Assembly (NCBI RefSeq): GCF_932294415.1
Contig: NC_065541.1
Coordinates: 67,734,695-67,798,694, forward strand
Length of the DNA: 64,000 bases
From: Quercus robur
Taxonomy: Eukaryota; Streptophyta; Magnoliopsida; Fagales; Fagaceae
Reading direction: 5' to 3'
Part shown: positions 49,772-61,727 of the stretch, piece by piece
Layout: every line of letters begins with the position of its first letter
Position numbering within the stretch: position 1 is the stretch's first letter
The notes under the pieces: generated by a model
Told to the model about the DNA's origin: nothing
Seen by the model: the letters and a program-made list of their open reading frames with translations, nothing else
The model's database searches: none
Program-made: the position numbers and the translations under genes

Positions 49772-52700
49772 AAACTCATAGGTTTATAGAGTAGCAAAAA
49801 TGAGATTGCATCATCATTACAATAATATAATATAGAGCCAAAAATACACCAAAAAACCTAATAAGATGGGCGGGGACTTATTCAAGAGAAACCAAAGCCT
49901 CTATTGCCACTACCACCAAGACCGAGGGCATACTACGGAGGATTGTAGAACCCTGCAGGATTACCTGGGCCAATTGTGAAGGTTGGGAAGCTCAACCGGT
50001 TTCTACATCAGCCTCCTGGACAGTTTGGTCACTCAGCAACTAAGTTTCACAGGGATAGCGTTCCTCGGCCAGCATTGGGTACTATCAACGTGATCTTTAC
50101 CAAGCCAGGGAATAATGGGAGCTCGGGTGTTGGGGTTATGTCTGTGAATAGGGGTTGTGACTTGGAGGCCGGTGATTGGGCTCCCAAAAGGACTAGGCTG
50201 GTGGTCACCCCTACCCTGGGCTTTTCAAGGGAGGATAAGGAGGGAACCATCTAACCACATGATGACGCTCTGGTGGTTACCATTAGGATTGGGGGCTATG
50301 ATGAAAAGAGGGTGCTAGTTGATCAGGGAAGCGGAGTAGAGATTATGTACCTTGATTTGTACAAAGGACTAAATCTGAAGCCTAAGGATCTAGAAAGGTA
50401 CGACTCACTGTTGATGGGCTTTGATGGTAGGATGGTGGTTCCTCGAGGAATGATAAGGTTACCTGTACGAGCTGGGGATGAGGAAATACAAGTTGACTTC
50501 ATTGTGGTAGAGGCGTTTTCCCCCTACATAGCTATCTTGGCCAGACCCTAGCTTCACGCTATGGGTTCTGTATCCTTAACCCAACATTTGAAGGTTAAAT
50601 ATTCTACTTAGGGGAGAGTGGGAGAGTTGATGGGCAGTCAGGCTACAGTTAGGCAATGTTTGGTGTTAGCGATCACGCGACAGCCTTCAGATCCTACTGC
50701 AGTGATGAAAGATCTAGCCCTATAGCAACTAAAGGGCCCCGTAGGGGGCAGCAGACCGAGTCATCGAAAGAGTTGTCCGAAGGGCTGGAGAAAGTGATAA
50801 TAGGACGAGATTAGAAGTAATATTTCCAAGTGGGATCCCAGTTGCCACCCTTGGAAAAATCAGAGTTGGTGAGGTTTCTAGAGGCTAACCTTGATGTCTT
50901 CGCATGGAGTACTTATGATGTTCCTAGGATTGATCCGGGGTTTATATGTCACCAACTGAATGTTAATCCCGGGCTTTTCCACGTAAACAGCCTCCTCGGC
51001 GATCATCCAAAGATCATGCCGAGGCAGTAAGGATAGAGGTAAACAAGTTGAAGCAAGCTGGAGCCATTAAGGAGATCTTCTATCCTAAGTGGTTGGCCAA
51101 CACCGTGGTGGTTAAGAAGAAGAGTGGGAAGTGGTGAGTCTACATGTACTTCACAGATTTAAATAAATCTTGCCTAAAAGACCCCTTGCCCATTCCTAGA
51201 ATTGATCAGCTGGTGGATGCCACGATGGGACACCCTCGGATGAGTTTCTTGGACGCCTTTCAGGGTTACCATCAAATACCCTAATCATTACCTGATCAGG
51301 AAAAGATGGCCTTTTATGCCCCCAATGGGAATTATCATTATTGGGTCATGCCCTCTAGCCTAAAATATGCAAGATCCACATACCAGCGAATGGTGACACG
51401 AATGTTCGAGTCACAGATTGGGAGGAATTTGGAGGCCTACATTGATGACATGGTAATAAGGAGCAGGCAGGTGGAGGAGCATTTGGCCGACTTGGGGGAG
51501 ACATTCTCAGTCTTGAGAAAGCATAAGCTACGCCTTAACGCTGCTAAGTGTTCTTTTGGTGTGAGCTTGGGAAAATTTCTGGGTTACATGATCACTCACC
51601 GCAGGATTGAGGTCAACCCCGAGCAGATTAAGGCTATTAATAACTTGCACCCTCCTCGAAACCCCAAGGAGGTGCATAAACTAACTGGAATGGCTGCAGC
51701 TTTGAACAAGTTCATCTTTCAGTCTGCGGACAGGTGTCATCCCTTTTTCCAACTCCTCCACAAGTGGAAAGATTTTCATTGGACCTAAGAGTGTGTAACA
51801 GCTTTTAAGGACCTTAAACAATATTTGTCCAATCCACCAATACTTTCCAAGCCTAAAAAGGAGGAAGTGTTGTATGCATACCTAGCAGTCATGGACTACA
51901 CTGTTAGCCTCATCCTGGTCAAAAATGAGGACGGAATACAGAGGCCCGTCTACTATGTTAGCAAATCCTTACAAGAGGCTGAGACACGCTATCTGCCTTT
52001 GGAGAAGGCAGTGTTGGCCATAGTGCATGCCATTAGGAAGCTTCCTCATTACTTTCAAGCCCACATTGTAATGGTGCTCACCCAGCTCCCTTTGCAAGCT
52101 CTATTAAGGAAATCGAATTATACTAGTAGGATTGCTAAATGGGGAACTAAGCTGGGAGCCTATGATATTAAGTACATGCCATGGACCACCATAAAAGAAC
52201 AAATCCTAACAGACTTTGTAGCAGAGTTCACCGAGGGTATCCCCAAGAAAGAGGAGGCGGTTATGGAGATATTGATCATGTCGGCCACTGTTGTTCCCCC
52301 GTGGGAAGTTTATACAGATGGAGCTTCTAACTGAAAAGGAGTAGGAATAGGGATTGTGTTGGTCACTCTCGAGAAGCTGATAGTGGAGAAATCATTACGA
52401 CTGGGATTCTTAGCCACTAATAATGAAGCCAAGTACGAGGCCTTGTTAGCAAAAGTAGCCATGGTCAAACAATTAGGTGGAGAGGTGGTGGAGGAGTTGT
52501 CCTCTGATTCTAGACTGGTCGTGGGCCAAGTCTTTATTGACTTTAAAACTCGAGATGAGAGGATGCAGGGGTACCTGGCTAAGGTACAGAGTGCTCGGGC
52601 CCAATTCAAGGGATTTGTATTGAAGCAAATCCCTAAGGGACAGAACTCTCATGCAGACTCTCTGGTAATATTGGCCACTTCGCTAGAGTCAAGTCTTCCT

Positions 52701-54099
52701 TGAGTTGTTATTGATGAGGATATAGACAGCTCAAGTCTTACAAGGGTACCTTTGGTAGGGGTGTACAACCTCCATGTGGGGCCGAGCTAGATGGACCCCA
52801 TAGTAATTTTTTGAAGCAGGGATTGTTGCCTAAAGACAAGTGTAAGGTAGATAAGGTACGTAGAAGTGCCCTTCGCTACTAACTATTTGAGGAGCAGAAG
52901 TTGTACAAGTGCTCTTACTCAGGACCATATTTATTGTGCGTACATTTAGAAGCGGTGGAGCCCTTGTTGGAAGAGTTACATTAAGGCATATGTGGGAGTC
53001 ATACAGAAGGAAGGTCTTTAGCGCATAGGGCCCTCACCCAGGGGTATTGGTGGCCTAGCATGCGAAAAACCTCTCAGGATTATGTGAAGAAGTGTGACCA
53101 ATGTCAGAGGTATCCCCCAAATATTCATCAGTCAGGGGGAATACTGAATCCATTGTCTAGCCCTTGGCTGTTCACTCAGTGGGGCTTAGATATAGTAGGA
53201 CCTTTTCCCCAAGCTATAGGGAACCAAAGATGTCTCATCGTCGGCACAGACTACTTTACCAAGTGGGTGGAAGCCGAGCCCCTTGCCAATATCAGGGATG
53301 TGGATGCTAAGAGGTTCATCTGGAGGAACATTGTCACCAGCTTTGGAGTTCCTCACACTCTAATCTTAGATAATGGTCTTCAATTTGACAGTAAAGCCTT
53401 CCAAAGATATTGCGGGGAGTTAGGGATTAGGAACGACTATTCTACGCCTGCTTATCCTCAAGGGAATAGGTAGGCTGAGGCCACCAATAAGGTTATAGAG
53501 TCTGGGTTGAAGAAAAGGTTGGATGACACTAAAGGAAAATGGATGGATGAACTGCCCCACGTGTTGTGGACCTATCATACCACACCCCAAAGATCAACAG
53601 GGGAGACCCCTTTTTAATGACTTATAGGGCAGAGGCAGTAATTGCCCTTGAATCTGGATTCCCAACTCTAAGAACTAATTAGTTCAATGTTGAAGGAAAC
53701 AACTGTTTTCTCCTAGACAGCTTGGATGTGGTCGAGGAGAGAAAAGAAGTGGCAACGGTAAAGATGGCATATTACCAACAAAAACTTAAGCAAAGGTATG
53801 ATAAGGGGGTGAAGTCTAGGCCATTGGCTCTAAGAGACCTGGTCTTGAGGAAAGTGGTGGGGACGACCAAGAACCTTACTTGGGGCAAGCTGGGCCCTAA
53901 CTGGGAAGGGCCATATAGGATCACTTCCATTGCTGGCATTGGGGCCTACTACTTGGAAGATTTGGATGAAAATGTAATTCCTTGCCCTTGGAATGTAAAA
54001 AATCTACGACGTTATTATTATTAATAATTTTTGTTGCCATTCATATCTTGCTTGGTTATATCTTGTTATGGATGTGTTTGCTGAGATAGTTGGTCTGTT

Positions 54100-54470
54100 A
54101 AATATTCTAAGTGTTAAACAGAATCTAGGCCTTGTCTGGCTCCTCGGGTCACAAGCCTAGAGTAAATTAACATTACAGTAAATATTCTAAGTATTAAATA
54201 GAACCTAAGTCTTTTCTGGCTCCTCGAGTCACATGCCTAGGGTAAATTAACATTGCAGTAAATATTCTAAGTGTTAAACAGAACCTAGGCCTTGTCTGGC
54301 TCCTCGGATCATAAGCCTAGGGTAAATTAACATTGCAGAAAATGCTCTAAGTGTCAAATAAAACCTAAGTCTTGTATGGCTCCTCGGGTCACAAGCCTAG
54401 GGTAAATTAACATTTTTCGGGAAACGTTCTAAGTGTTGAGCAAAAATTAAGTCTTACGTATCTCCTCGTT
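54100..54470. repeat. 80-bp tandem repeat array in the Tat element
   Basis: Units begin AAATATTCTAAGTGTTAAA at 54100, 54180, 54260, 54340 (AAATGCTC variant) and ~54422 (partial). Each contains CTGGCTCCTCGGGTCAC and AGCCTAGGGTAAATTAACATT. The array lies between the integrase end and the antisense ORF. Tandem repeats in this 3' untranslated region are a known feature of Tat/Ogre-type elements and can seed satellite DNA. Confidence 0.95.
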
Positions 54471-54849
54471 TTTGGTACCCTTGCTAATGGTTTCGCTGTG
54501 GGATTTCAGGTCCAAGTTAAAGTAAGTATTAGTTGAAATTCTTCCTAAAGTTCTATGAATTAGTCTCTTAATTGTAGTTCAAATCATTCCAGATTATATA
54601 GAGGGATACAGAAATTCCCCAAATAACTCATAAGTTAGTATGTTGATATTGCTATTAAGAAAAGGCAGTCACGTAAGATATAATTGACAAGTATGAATTG
54701 ACTAATTAAAGAAATAGTAAATAAATTCTAAATCCTCTTCATTAATTTGCAAAGAATTAAGTACAAAATGGGAGGCATCTGATGCACTTGAGCCTATTAC
54801 AAAATTGATTATGTATTTCCTAGTCTAAGGCTAAGCTATGCAGAGGGCT

Positions 54850-55590
54850 CCTTTTCCTTCGCTCCCTTTTTCTCCTATTCCCTCTCCCTCTTCTTCCTCT
54901 TCAGTTGTGACACTTTGGCCATTTCTTCTTCGGTCTCCACATCCAGTGCCTCGGTTGGAGGTGGCAGTTCTTTTTCTTGTTCTTTGCCCTTAGCTGGAGT
55001 GGAAGAGGGAATGGAGGCAAGCTGTTTCGAGGAGACGGGGGGAGTAGAGCTGGGATCTGCTGGAGGCTGTTAGGAAGTGGGTGCCAAACACAGTGCCGGG
55101 GGGTAGTAAACCTTATCTATAGCCTTGACCTCAGATTTGGTACTGACCCCAGCAGCATTCAGAGCTTGGCCCCACACCTCCAGGCAGAAGACTCGAGCAA
55201 CATCCGTGAATTGGGCAGTAAGACTTTCAGCTGTCTTAGTTATGCCTGCATTATAGGCTACCTGCTTGGCCTTGGCCATTTCAGCCACTTTATCATCCAG
55301 CTTCTTCTTTGTTTGCTTGAGCTTCACCACCATCAAATCCATTTTATTTTCGACCTTCTTCTAGGCCTCCAAGGCATCAGCCACTTGTTTCTCGTAGTCC
55401 TTAAGGGTGGACTCAACATTCCTGTGAGCCTTCTACACTTCAGTTAGCTGGGCAAGAGTCTCCTTGAACTTCTTGTCTGCATCCGCGTGGGCCCTCTCGA
55501 TAGCCTCCAACTTATTCTTAGCATCCCTAGCCATGTCCAGGGAATGATCCACCCATTCCTCAGCCATGAAGGTAGCTTGGACAAACTACA

Positions 55591-55632
<42 letters not shown>

Positions 55633-56300
55633 GCATAAGTGTTATACAGTGCATATAAGGTCGTATGAAGCAATCAAATGGGAGCAGTCATGTACCTTGG
55701 CCAGGTCTTGTTTCAGGGCGAGGAAAACTTCACGCTTCCTGGAGGATCTTAGCTCCACCATATCTTTTGGTAAACATAATGCCTTTTCCAGAAACTTAGC
55801 CACCAGGCCTGAGCTACCCTTTTTGGTGTCCCTCAAGTTGGCATCATCCAATATTGGATTGCCTGAGCTCAGGGTAAAAATGGGCCTCCAGATGGAGGCC
55901 TTCTTCGATTGGTCCCCCTCAACCTCCTTAAAAGTCTCAATGGAGGCAGACTTCTTTGGCTGTCCCTTCCCAGTCCGGGCTTCTTTAGCTGAGGGCTGGT
56001 GGGAGGATTGTGTAACCTCCCCTTCCTCAGCACCCTCGGCACTCTTGCCTCCCTGGGCCCTCTTCCTTTTCTTGTCCCTGGCGTCAGCGGAAGATGTGTG
56101 CATAACGTCTGGGGTGGGTGGTCGGGGCACCACCACCACGACTGTGGAAGAGCCCCCAGTATGGGCGTGAGCTGGGCAAGCAAGTCTGGGGTCTTCTCTT
56201 TGAAACCCATGTCTTCTGAGGTACGAGCTTGTGATGAGCTAGGAGCATCTTTGTGGTAGAAAACCTCGAAGTCTTTGTCTATCACTTCTTGAACAGACTC
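54850..56300 (-). mobile_element. Antisense ORF region of the Tat element (fossil)
   Basis: Minus-strand coding-like sequence lies between pol and the 3' LTR, opposite to pol. It is rich in Lys, Glu, Ser and Pro (PRPPTPDVMHTSSADARDKK) and then alpha-helical/coiled-coil-like (KLKQTKKKLDDKVAEMAKAK). It is interrupted by a ~41-base A run near 55590-55630. Antisense ORFs in this position are known in Tat elements. I see no PMD domain here, unlike the one at 1-1098. Broken; function unknown. Plus-strand frames here are shadows. Confidence 0.65.
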
Positions 56301-57099
56301 GGGCGTGGACTTCTTGTCTTCGCTGTCCGATGGGAGAGTCGACTTTTAGGAGTAAAGGAGTCTGGTAGCTAGGGGGCTGGAATCTGGGTGTCCTGAGTCC
56401 CTTCCGGAAGAGGAAAGCCGCCCGAGGAAAGGAAAAAGTGAGTCAAGGTACTCTAGGGCATTCTAAGTGGGAGCTAGAATCTGAAGAGAGGGAGAGTCAG
56501 TGGACATCAAGGAAGCTTCTGGTCTGGTATAGCCTATTGCACCCGCATTAAATGGTGGGCAACCTCTTTATTAGCCGCATTGATGAGGAAATGACTTGAA
56601 CAGTGTAAGTCACAGCTAAGCAGATTCCTTCCATCATCTTCTTCAGATGTTAAAAGCGACAAGTGTCATGAGAGGAGGGAGGTTAGGTGAGAATGGATGG
56701 CTGAGATATGATAGAGGTAGAAGTATATAAGGAAAAGAAGGTGCATTGAGAAATGGGGGGAGACACAAGTATCAAAAAAGAGAAAAGAGATAAGAACACA
56801 GAGAGGAGAGAGTGAATAGTGCCATTTTTCTGTATAGCATTGACCTCCTCGGGCTAACTTAAAGGAGGAGATTAGCTCATCTATTCAATAATATAAGCCA
56901 TTTCCCCCTTATTTTCATCCTCAGACAGAGTCCCCCCCTTGTTGTTTGTTTCCCTCTCTTAAAAATTTATTGATTTGGGCCAAGACTGGACTGTACAACT
57001 CACTACTCAAAGTGGGCTTGGGCCGTTGGATCTTTTGATCCTTACACCTACTTATAAAAAAAATAAAAAAAAAAAAAAAATAAAAAAAAAAAAACCTAT

Positions 57100-57530
57100 A
57101 GAATATAGGGACATATTACTATACAACTACAAAAGTAAGCTCTATATACCATTTTCAATAGAAAATTATTGAAGGAATCGTTCATAATTCCACATTTGAA
57201 GCATTCTCTAGAAGCAGAAGAGGTAGATTTCTAAATGTTAGATTCATTAAACAACTCCAACTAGGGTTCATAACATTAATCAAGGGAAAGGCAGAGTACC
57301 AACATCCACATATAAGAACCAATTCAGTCAATTGGCTCATACCAAGCAAGCATTGCCTTATAATAAAAGAGTAGGAAGAATAACAAAAGAAAAAAGAAAA
57401 AACTGGTTATATAATTAAATACAAGGATTACGAGACCAAAAATATTAAACATTAAATATCCAATAATGGATTGTTAATCATTCCTTCATGAGGACTAGGG
57501 ACACCTAGAATCCACCTGCTCTTCATGCTC
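57100..57530. other. Spacer right of the Tat element
   Basis: Begins with A-rich simple sequence (57055-57095), then AT-rich DNA without exons. Nothing else supported. Confidence 0.5.
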
Positions 57531-57532
57531 TG

Positions 57533-57929
57533 GTTCCCACCTCGAAGTAATTAAGCATTGTGGGCATTTGCCCCACGAAGAAAAAGTGGAAGAGTTTGTT
57601 TCTTTCTTCTTCTTCTTTATTTTATTTTATTTTTTTTGATACCTAAGAGTTTGTTTCAGTTGTTGAAAAGTTTGTGCAAAGAGTTTTTAGTGAACCAGAG
57701 AAGCAATGTCTGGAATCTGTAACATGAAATATGTCTCATATACTTTGGAATTTTTCTTTCAAAATGCAGATTAGTGAGTTTGAAATGCAAGACTTAAAAT
57801 TAGTCATATGTAAAATTTACTGCTCTTAAACCCCATAATATCACCCATTAGGATACGGAAACATGGCTTAGCCAAGCAATTAAAAGATGCTCATAAGTCA
57901 TAACATTACTTCGATGTACAAGATAAGTT
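57533..57929 (+). pseudogene. Duplicated 3' end of the alpha/beta hydrolase gene
   Basis: It repeats 41708-42050: the end of the last exon (HLEVIKHCGHLPHEEK.. to the stop) and ~200 bp of 3' flank, same orientation, only a few base differences. Upstream exons are absent, so it cannot be expressed as a hydrolase. It contains the small insertion at 57603-57645. The Tat element and the transporter pseudogene lie between parent and copy. Confidence 0.9.
57603..57645 (-). mobile_element. 43-bp retroposon tail with 12-bp target duplication
   Basis: Inserted T-rich sequence that, on the minus strand, reads TAGGTATCAAAAAAAATAAAA.. It is flanked by AGAGTTTGTTTC at 57591-57602 and 57646-57657; the parent gene has one copy of that 12-mer. 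It is the extreme 3' end of a SINE/LINE. TATC followed by poly-A resembles the end of the retroposon at 12402-12508. Confidence 0.8.
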
Positions 57930-58250
57930 GGATATTCAAGGGTTGTAATTCACTTATACTAATAAATCTGACCCATGCAATTAGTGTCTCTTCAGGGATA
58001 TTTGATTAAATTGGGACTATTGTAGTTTTTTCCAGAGGAGTGCAATATTTAGATAGAATATGATAGGCAGTGAGATGTTTCATGTGTTCTGAGATGTGTT
58101 TTCACAGGCTAATGAACCAAAACATATAGAATTATTCTGTGTTATTGGGAGAAACCTTTCACCAATAAATAAAGTAGTTGAACAATACAGAACAGAAGAA
58201 TTAAATCACTGCATTTGAAGTTTTAAACATATTACAGAAGTTTCTGCTTG

Positions 58251-59339
58251 TCAGAACGGAGGATCGGTTGATATAATAAGACTAGCATCTTGGAAACCTC
58301 CTCCAGGAACATCAAATCCTGACATAAAGTCATCGCCAAAGATCACGGCACCTGCTGCCAGTGCTCCTGCACCTAGGCCCATTCCAAAACCAGGTCCCCC
58401 ACCACGACCACGACCAGATGGTGGCATATTTATGTAAGACTGATCAGTTCTAGGGAGAAAAGTGGGTATGTAACCAACATTAGAAGGTGGGGGAGGCGGT
58501 GGAGGAGTTCTAGGTGGTCGGTAGCTTGGTCCAACTGCTGGTGGTGGATAGCTTGGTCCCTCTACAGATACATATGAATTGGAATAGTTTGGAGGAAATG
58601 GCATTGGATTTGGATGGGTGTATGGGAAATTTGTCTGTAAATGATTTCCTGGTCGATGGGATGGAACTATAGCTGGTTTCGGTCTATCTTCAGTAGCCAA
58701 GGTGATATTGTTGTGATCTGTGAGCATAAATCCTTCCTCATTACCTACCCAAAAGAAAAAAGATATTTGAAATCAACCATGAGATACTAAAAATTCAATT
58801 AAATCCATTATATTTATTTATATATATATAATGATTAATGAATATACCTTACCTATATATGAACTTGAACTTGGCTCTTCCCTTTCCTCAGAAATACGAA
58901 TTGAAATATCAACAAATCCTTGAGGTTTGCTGGAATTCTTTTTCCGCAATTGATAGCTCCCTACTTCTTCTTGTTCTACAGTTACTGACATTGACGTTGA
59001 ACCCTCCCCACGATTAATATTATTCTTGGCTTGCTTAGCCAAAAATTCTTTCAAGACGACGCTTGCTGTGCCCTGAAGCCTTTCTCTAAGGAAAATGGGC
59101 TCTCTACTGTAAACTTCAACGTGCAAGGTGGGCTGTGACTGTGACTGTGAGTCATCGACCAAGACAGCAAACTTGGTTTTCCAGACGGGATTTGCATTGC
59201 CGGAAGCATCGATCTTGGTGCAATATTTATTATTAGGATCAATCCACCCAACAGCAAACCATTGGAGCTTCCACAGTGAAGAAGAACGCCGGAGACCCCT
59301 AGCAGATATCAGGCAGACTTCAACCCAATATTTCCCCAT
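58251..59339 (-). CDS. C2-domain protein, SRC2-like, with Pro-rich and Gly-rich tail
   Basis: Calcium/phospholipid-binding C2 adaptor of the plant SRC2 (cold/stress-regulated) type; partner unknown. Exons on the minus strand: 59339-58853 and 58744-58251, one GT..AG intron in phase 1, 326 aa. C2 domain at residues ~1-130 (YWVEVCLISARGL; NPVWKTKFAVLVDD; LHVEVYSREP). A Ser-rich linker follows, then a proline-rich region (~190-255, with PPPPPPP) and a GRGRGGGPGFGMGLGAG segment leading to a short hydrophobic Ala/Gly stretch near the end. Such a tail is typical of SRC2 relatives, which attach to membranes. Looks intact. Confidence 0.88.
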
Positions 59340-59399
59340 AATACTATACTATTCAACTGATGAGATGAAAAAGGGAGATGGTGATGCTGAGTGATATTT

Positions 59400-59655
59400 G
59401 TCTACCATCTGAAAGAAAGTCTATCCCTGTTTAAATTGGAAATGGGAAAGAAGGAAAAAGGTAAAGAAGCTGTTAAGCATTATCTATGACTATGATTGTA
59501 AGGCTACTTTACTTTTGATAGAAGATAATTCTTATACCTCAGCACCATTTGAGGGTCATCTATTGCCAACTTTTCCCCACTAAAGTGCATCACAGAATGG
59601 TAGGAATCTCATCTGCCTGGCCAGTCTCAAAATCCCAAAACTAGGCTTCCTAATT
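59400..59655. promoter_or_regulatory. Upstream region of the C2 gene
   Basis: Immediately 5' of the minus-strand C2 gene start codon at 59339. No strong TATA box stands out. Contains no coding sequence; the promoter role rests on position only. Confidence 0.3.
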
Positions 59656-60115
59656 CTCGTCTATCTATAATTTTATATCTATATAATATCCAAAAGTCAA
59701 AATGTAGTATTTAGTGTTATTATGCCACTTTTAAGTCACATCATCGGCCAATAACTTTCTTTTCTTTTATTGATTTGTTCCTCTAATTTTTTGAAGCAAG
59801 AGTGGTGAAAGAAAAAAAAAAAAAAATTGTGGAAGGAGTTCTTTCAAAATTAAAGTAAATGTATGTGTAAAGGCAAAGTATATGTGAATGGCAAAATATA
59901 TGTAAAGCCAATCGATTAAAGGAACAAATCAATAAAAAAAAAAAAATGGTGATGTGGCCAATTATTCAGTCCAATTTAGTCCATTTGTTCCTCTTCAGTT
60001 CATTTAGTTTGCTTCAATCCGTTCAGCCTATTTCAATCCATTATGGTTCAATTCGGTTAATTTGGTCCATTTTAATCCAATATGGTCCATTTTAGTGCAC
60101 TTAATTAAAAATGGA
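59656..60115. mobile_element. Possible Helitron-like or MITE remnant with GGTCCATT repeats
   Basis: Starts TCTATCTATAATTTTATATC..ATATAATATCCAAAAG and has inverted segments TTATTGATTTGTTCC (59768-59782) and GGAACAAATCAATAA (59921-59935). It ends in a degenerate array of TTGGTCCATTTTAATCCAATATGGTCC type (59967-60107). The start looks like plant Helitron 5' ends, but no 3' hairpin with CTRR was found. Confidence 0.3.
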
Positions 60116-60941
60116 AAAAGACAAGCTTGGTTTGAGAGTACCTTTCTAAATCCAAAATTATTAAATATATAGCTGATAAAAATTAATATTAGTATTTTTA
60201 ATTGTTTAATTTAAAATTTGTGGTATTATCTTTCGTTATGTTCTCCCCCCCCCCCCCCTTTCCTTTAGCTGATATTAGTATTTTAGTTTTTTAGTGAATT
60301 ATACAATTTATTGTTTTGATATAATATAATTTGAATTTGAAGTCCAACTGAGGATTTTTTTTAAATAAAGGGATAATAAATTTAAAGATTTATGATATTA
60401 AGTTCATTATCAATTCTTCGATTAGTTTGATACTAAAATGAAGTTGCGCCAAATGTAGCCTTTTAACCATTGAAAATCCTTGCTGAATGAAAGGTAATAT
60501 CCAAGCCTATAGATATGGAAAGCATAATATATCAAAGTGAATTGAGCAATTTTTGGACATGTTGGACCAAATTTAGATGTAGGTATAAAAGAAATTATTA
60601 AAATAATTAATGAATTTGCAATACAAATGATGAACTAGAAAAAAAAAATTGTTATTTGTTGCATTACGCAATTTTATTTTAAGTTTGAAAGTTTCCTTTG
60701 AAATATTTTGTGTTATGCTTTTCTATTAAGTTGTTTGTGACATTATTGTATTATATGTTGTTTGAGTTTTTATAATTCAATTACTAAACGTATATAGATA
60801 TGGATATATGATTTTGTAGCAAGTTTTAAAGGTATTCTATAGTTGCACAAAAAATTTCTTCCCTATATATATGATTAAAAAAAAATTAAAATTATGTTTC
60901 ATATGAAGGTTGTAGATTGAAATGTTAACTAATATCTATTT
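60116..60941. other. AT-rich spacer
   Basis: AT-rich with a C run at 60245-60258. No gene or bounded repeat seen. Confidence 0.5.
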
Positions 60942-60946
60942 GTTAG

Positions 60947-61722
60947 TGTGGGGGACGAAGAGAGGGCACCCTTGACAAGACTGACCAAGGGGTAATTAGG
61001 CCCAATTGGTTACCAAACTAGGCCCAGCCCAATCGAGACAATTGAAGTACCTCACAGATTGGAAGAACCAAGGGTTACAGTTCGACCGAGGAGGTCAAGC
61101 AACAGTTGCCCTATGGAAAGGCTAAAAGGAGTCCACAAGAGTTACAAGATTGGAGCTGAAGAGGACTATGGTGGCGTACAGACAAAAGAGGGAAGAAACT
61201 TCCAAATAAAGCAACCATCACATTTGCATTAAATGCTCTGCAACAACTTAGCCTACCGTATTAATGGCAAAATGACCCCTGAACAATGCTCTCACAGCAT
61301 GTATCCTACTCTACCACCACCAGCAAAGCAATGATGGGACAAGTATCCAAGGAAAGATTAATAGCCCTCCAAGTGGAAGGCTGAGATGTAAATCAGATGG
61401 CTATAAAAGGAGGAAGAACCCACCCTCCCCCCCGCCCCCCAATGGAGGGGGATCGGAAAAAGGAGAGAGAAAAGAAATATGGTCTAGAAGTTGTAACTCT
61501 TGTATGAAATCATTCCTTGGTTAGCCCGAGGAGGCATAAACAAGAATCTTTATCCTACTTGACACTTTTTCTTGGCAGAATAAAGGCGATTTGTCCTTTC
61601 TTTGTTCTTGATCCAAATTGTATATTTTTAAAGCCCAAAGTGTTGGCCCACACATTCATCTCTACAAATAAGCTGCAATGGGCCCAAGAACTGGTCATCG
61701 AGGCCGTTTTTGAGCCCTTACA
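60947..61722 (+). mobile_element. Solo LTR, 776 bp, Ty3 Tat-like
   Basis: Fossil. Begins TGTGGGGGACGAAGAG and ends GAGCCCTTACA. The exact 5-bp duplication GTTAG lies at 60942-60946 and 61723-61727. TATAAAAGG at 61402 gives a plus-strand promoter, followed by a C/G-rich stretch. Its GCATTAAATGCTCTGCAAC block resembles GCATTAAATGGTGGGCAAC in the Tat element's 3' region near 56541, so it is probably a related family. A perfect duplication implies a fairly young insertion followed by LTR-LTR recombination. Confidence 0.88.
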
Positions 61723-61727
61723 GTTAG

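Larger units (their letters stand above)
49870..57046 (+). mobile_element. Ty3 (gypsy) Tat-lineage retroelement, 5'-truncated fossil
   Basis: Parts in order: end of gag with a zinc-knuckle-like stretch (HTTEDCRTLQDYL, ~49.9-50.0 kb); protease (VLVDQGSG, ~50.3 kb); reverse transcriptase with active-site YIDD (~51.0-51.8 kb); ordinary RNase H (~51.8-52.2 kb); a second, archaeal-type RNase H (YTDGASN, NNEAKYEALL, ~52.3-52.7 kb); integrase with zinc-binding CDQC and core DIVGPF / DNGLQF (~52.9-53.6 kb) and its C-terminal domain to ~54.02 kb; tandem repeats; antisense ORF; probable 3' LTR from ~56.4 to 57046 (..GATCCTTACA). Two RNase H domains and an antisense ORF are Tat hallmarks. No 5' LTR or 5' half is present. 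Many breaks; an old copy. Confidence 0.9.

Noticed and set aside
55487-56259. Long plus-strand frames in the Tat 3' region
   Set aside because: Low-complexity shadows of the minus-strand antisense ORF and of the A run.
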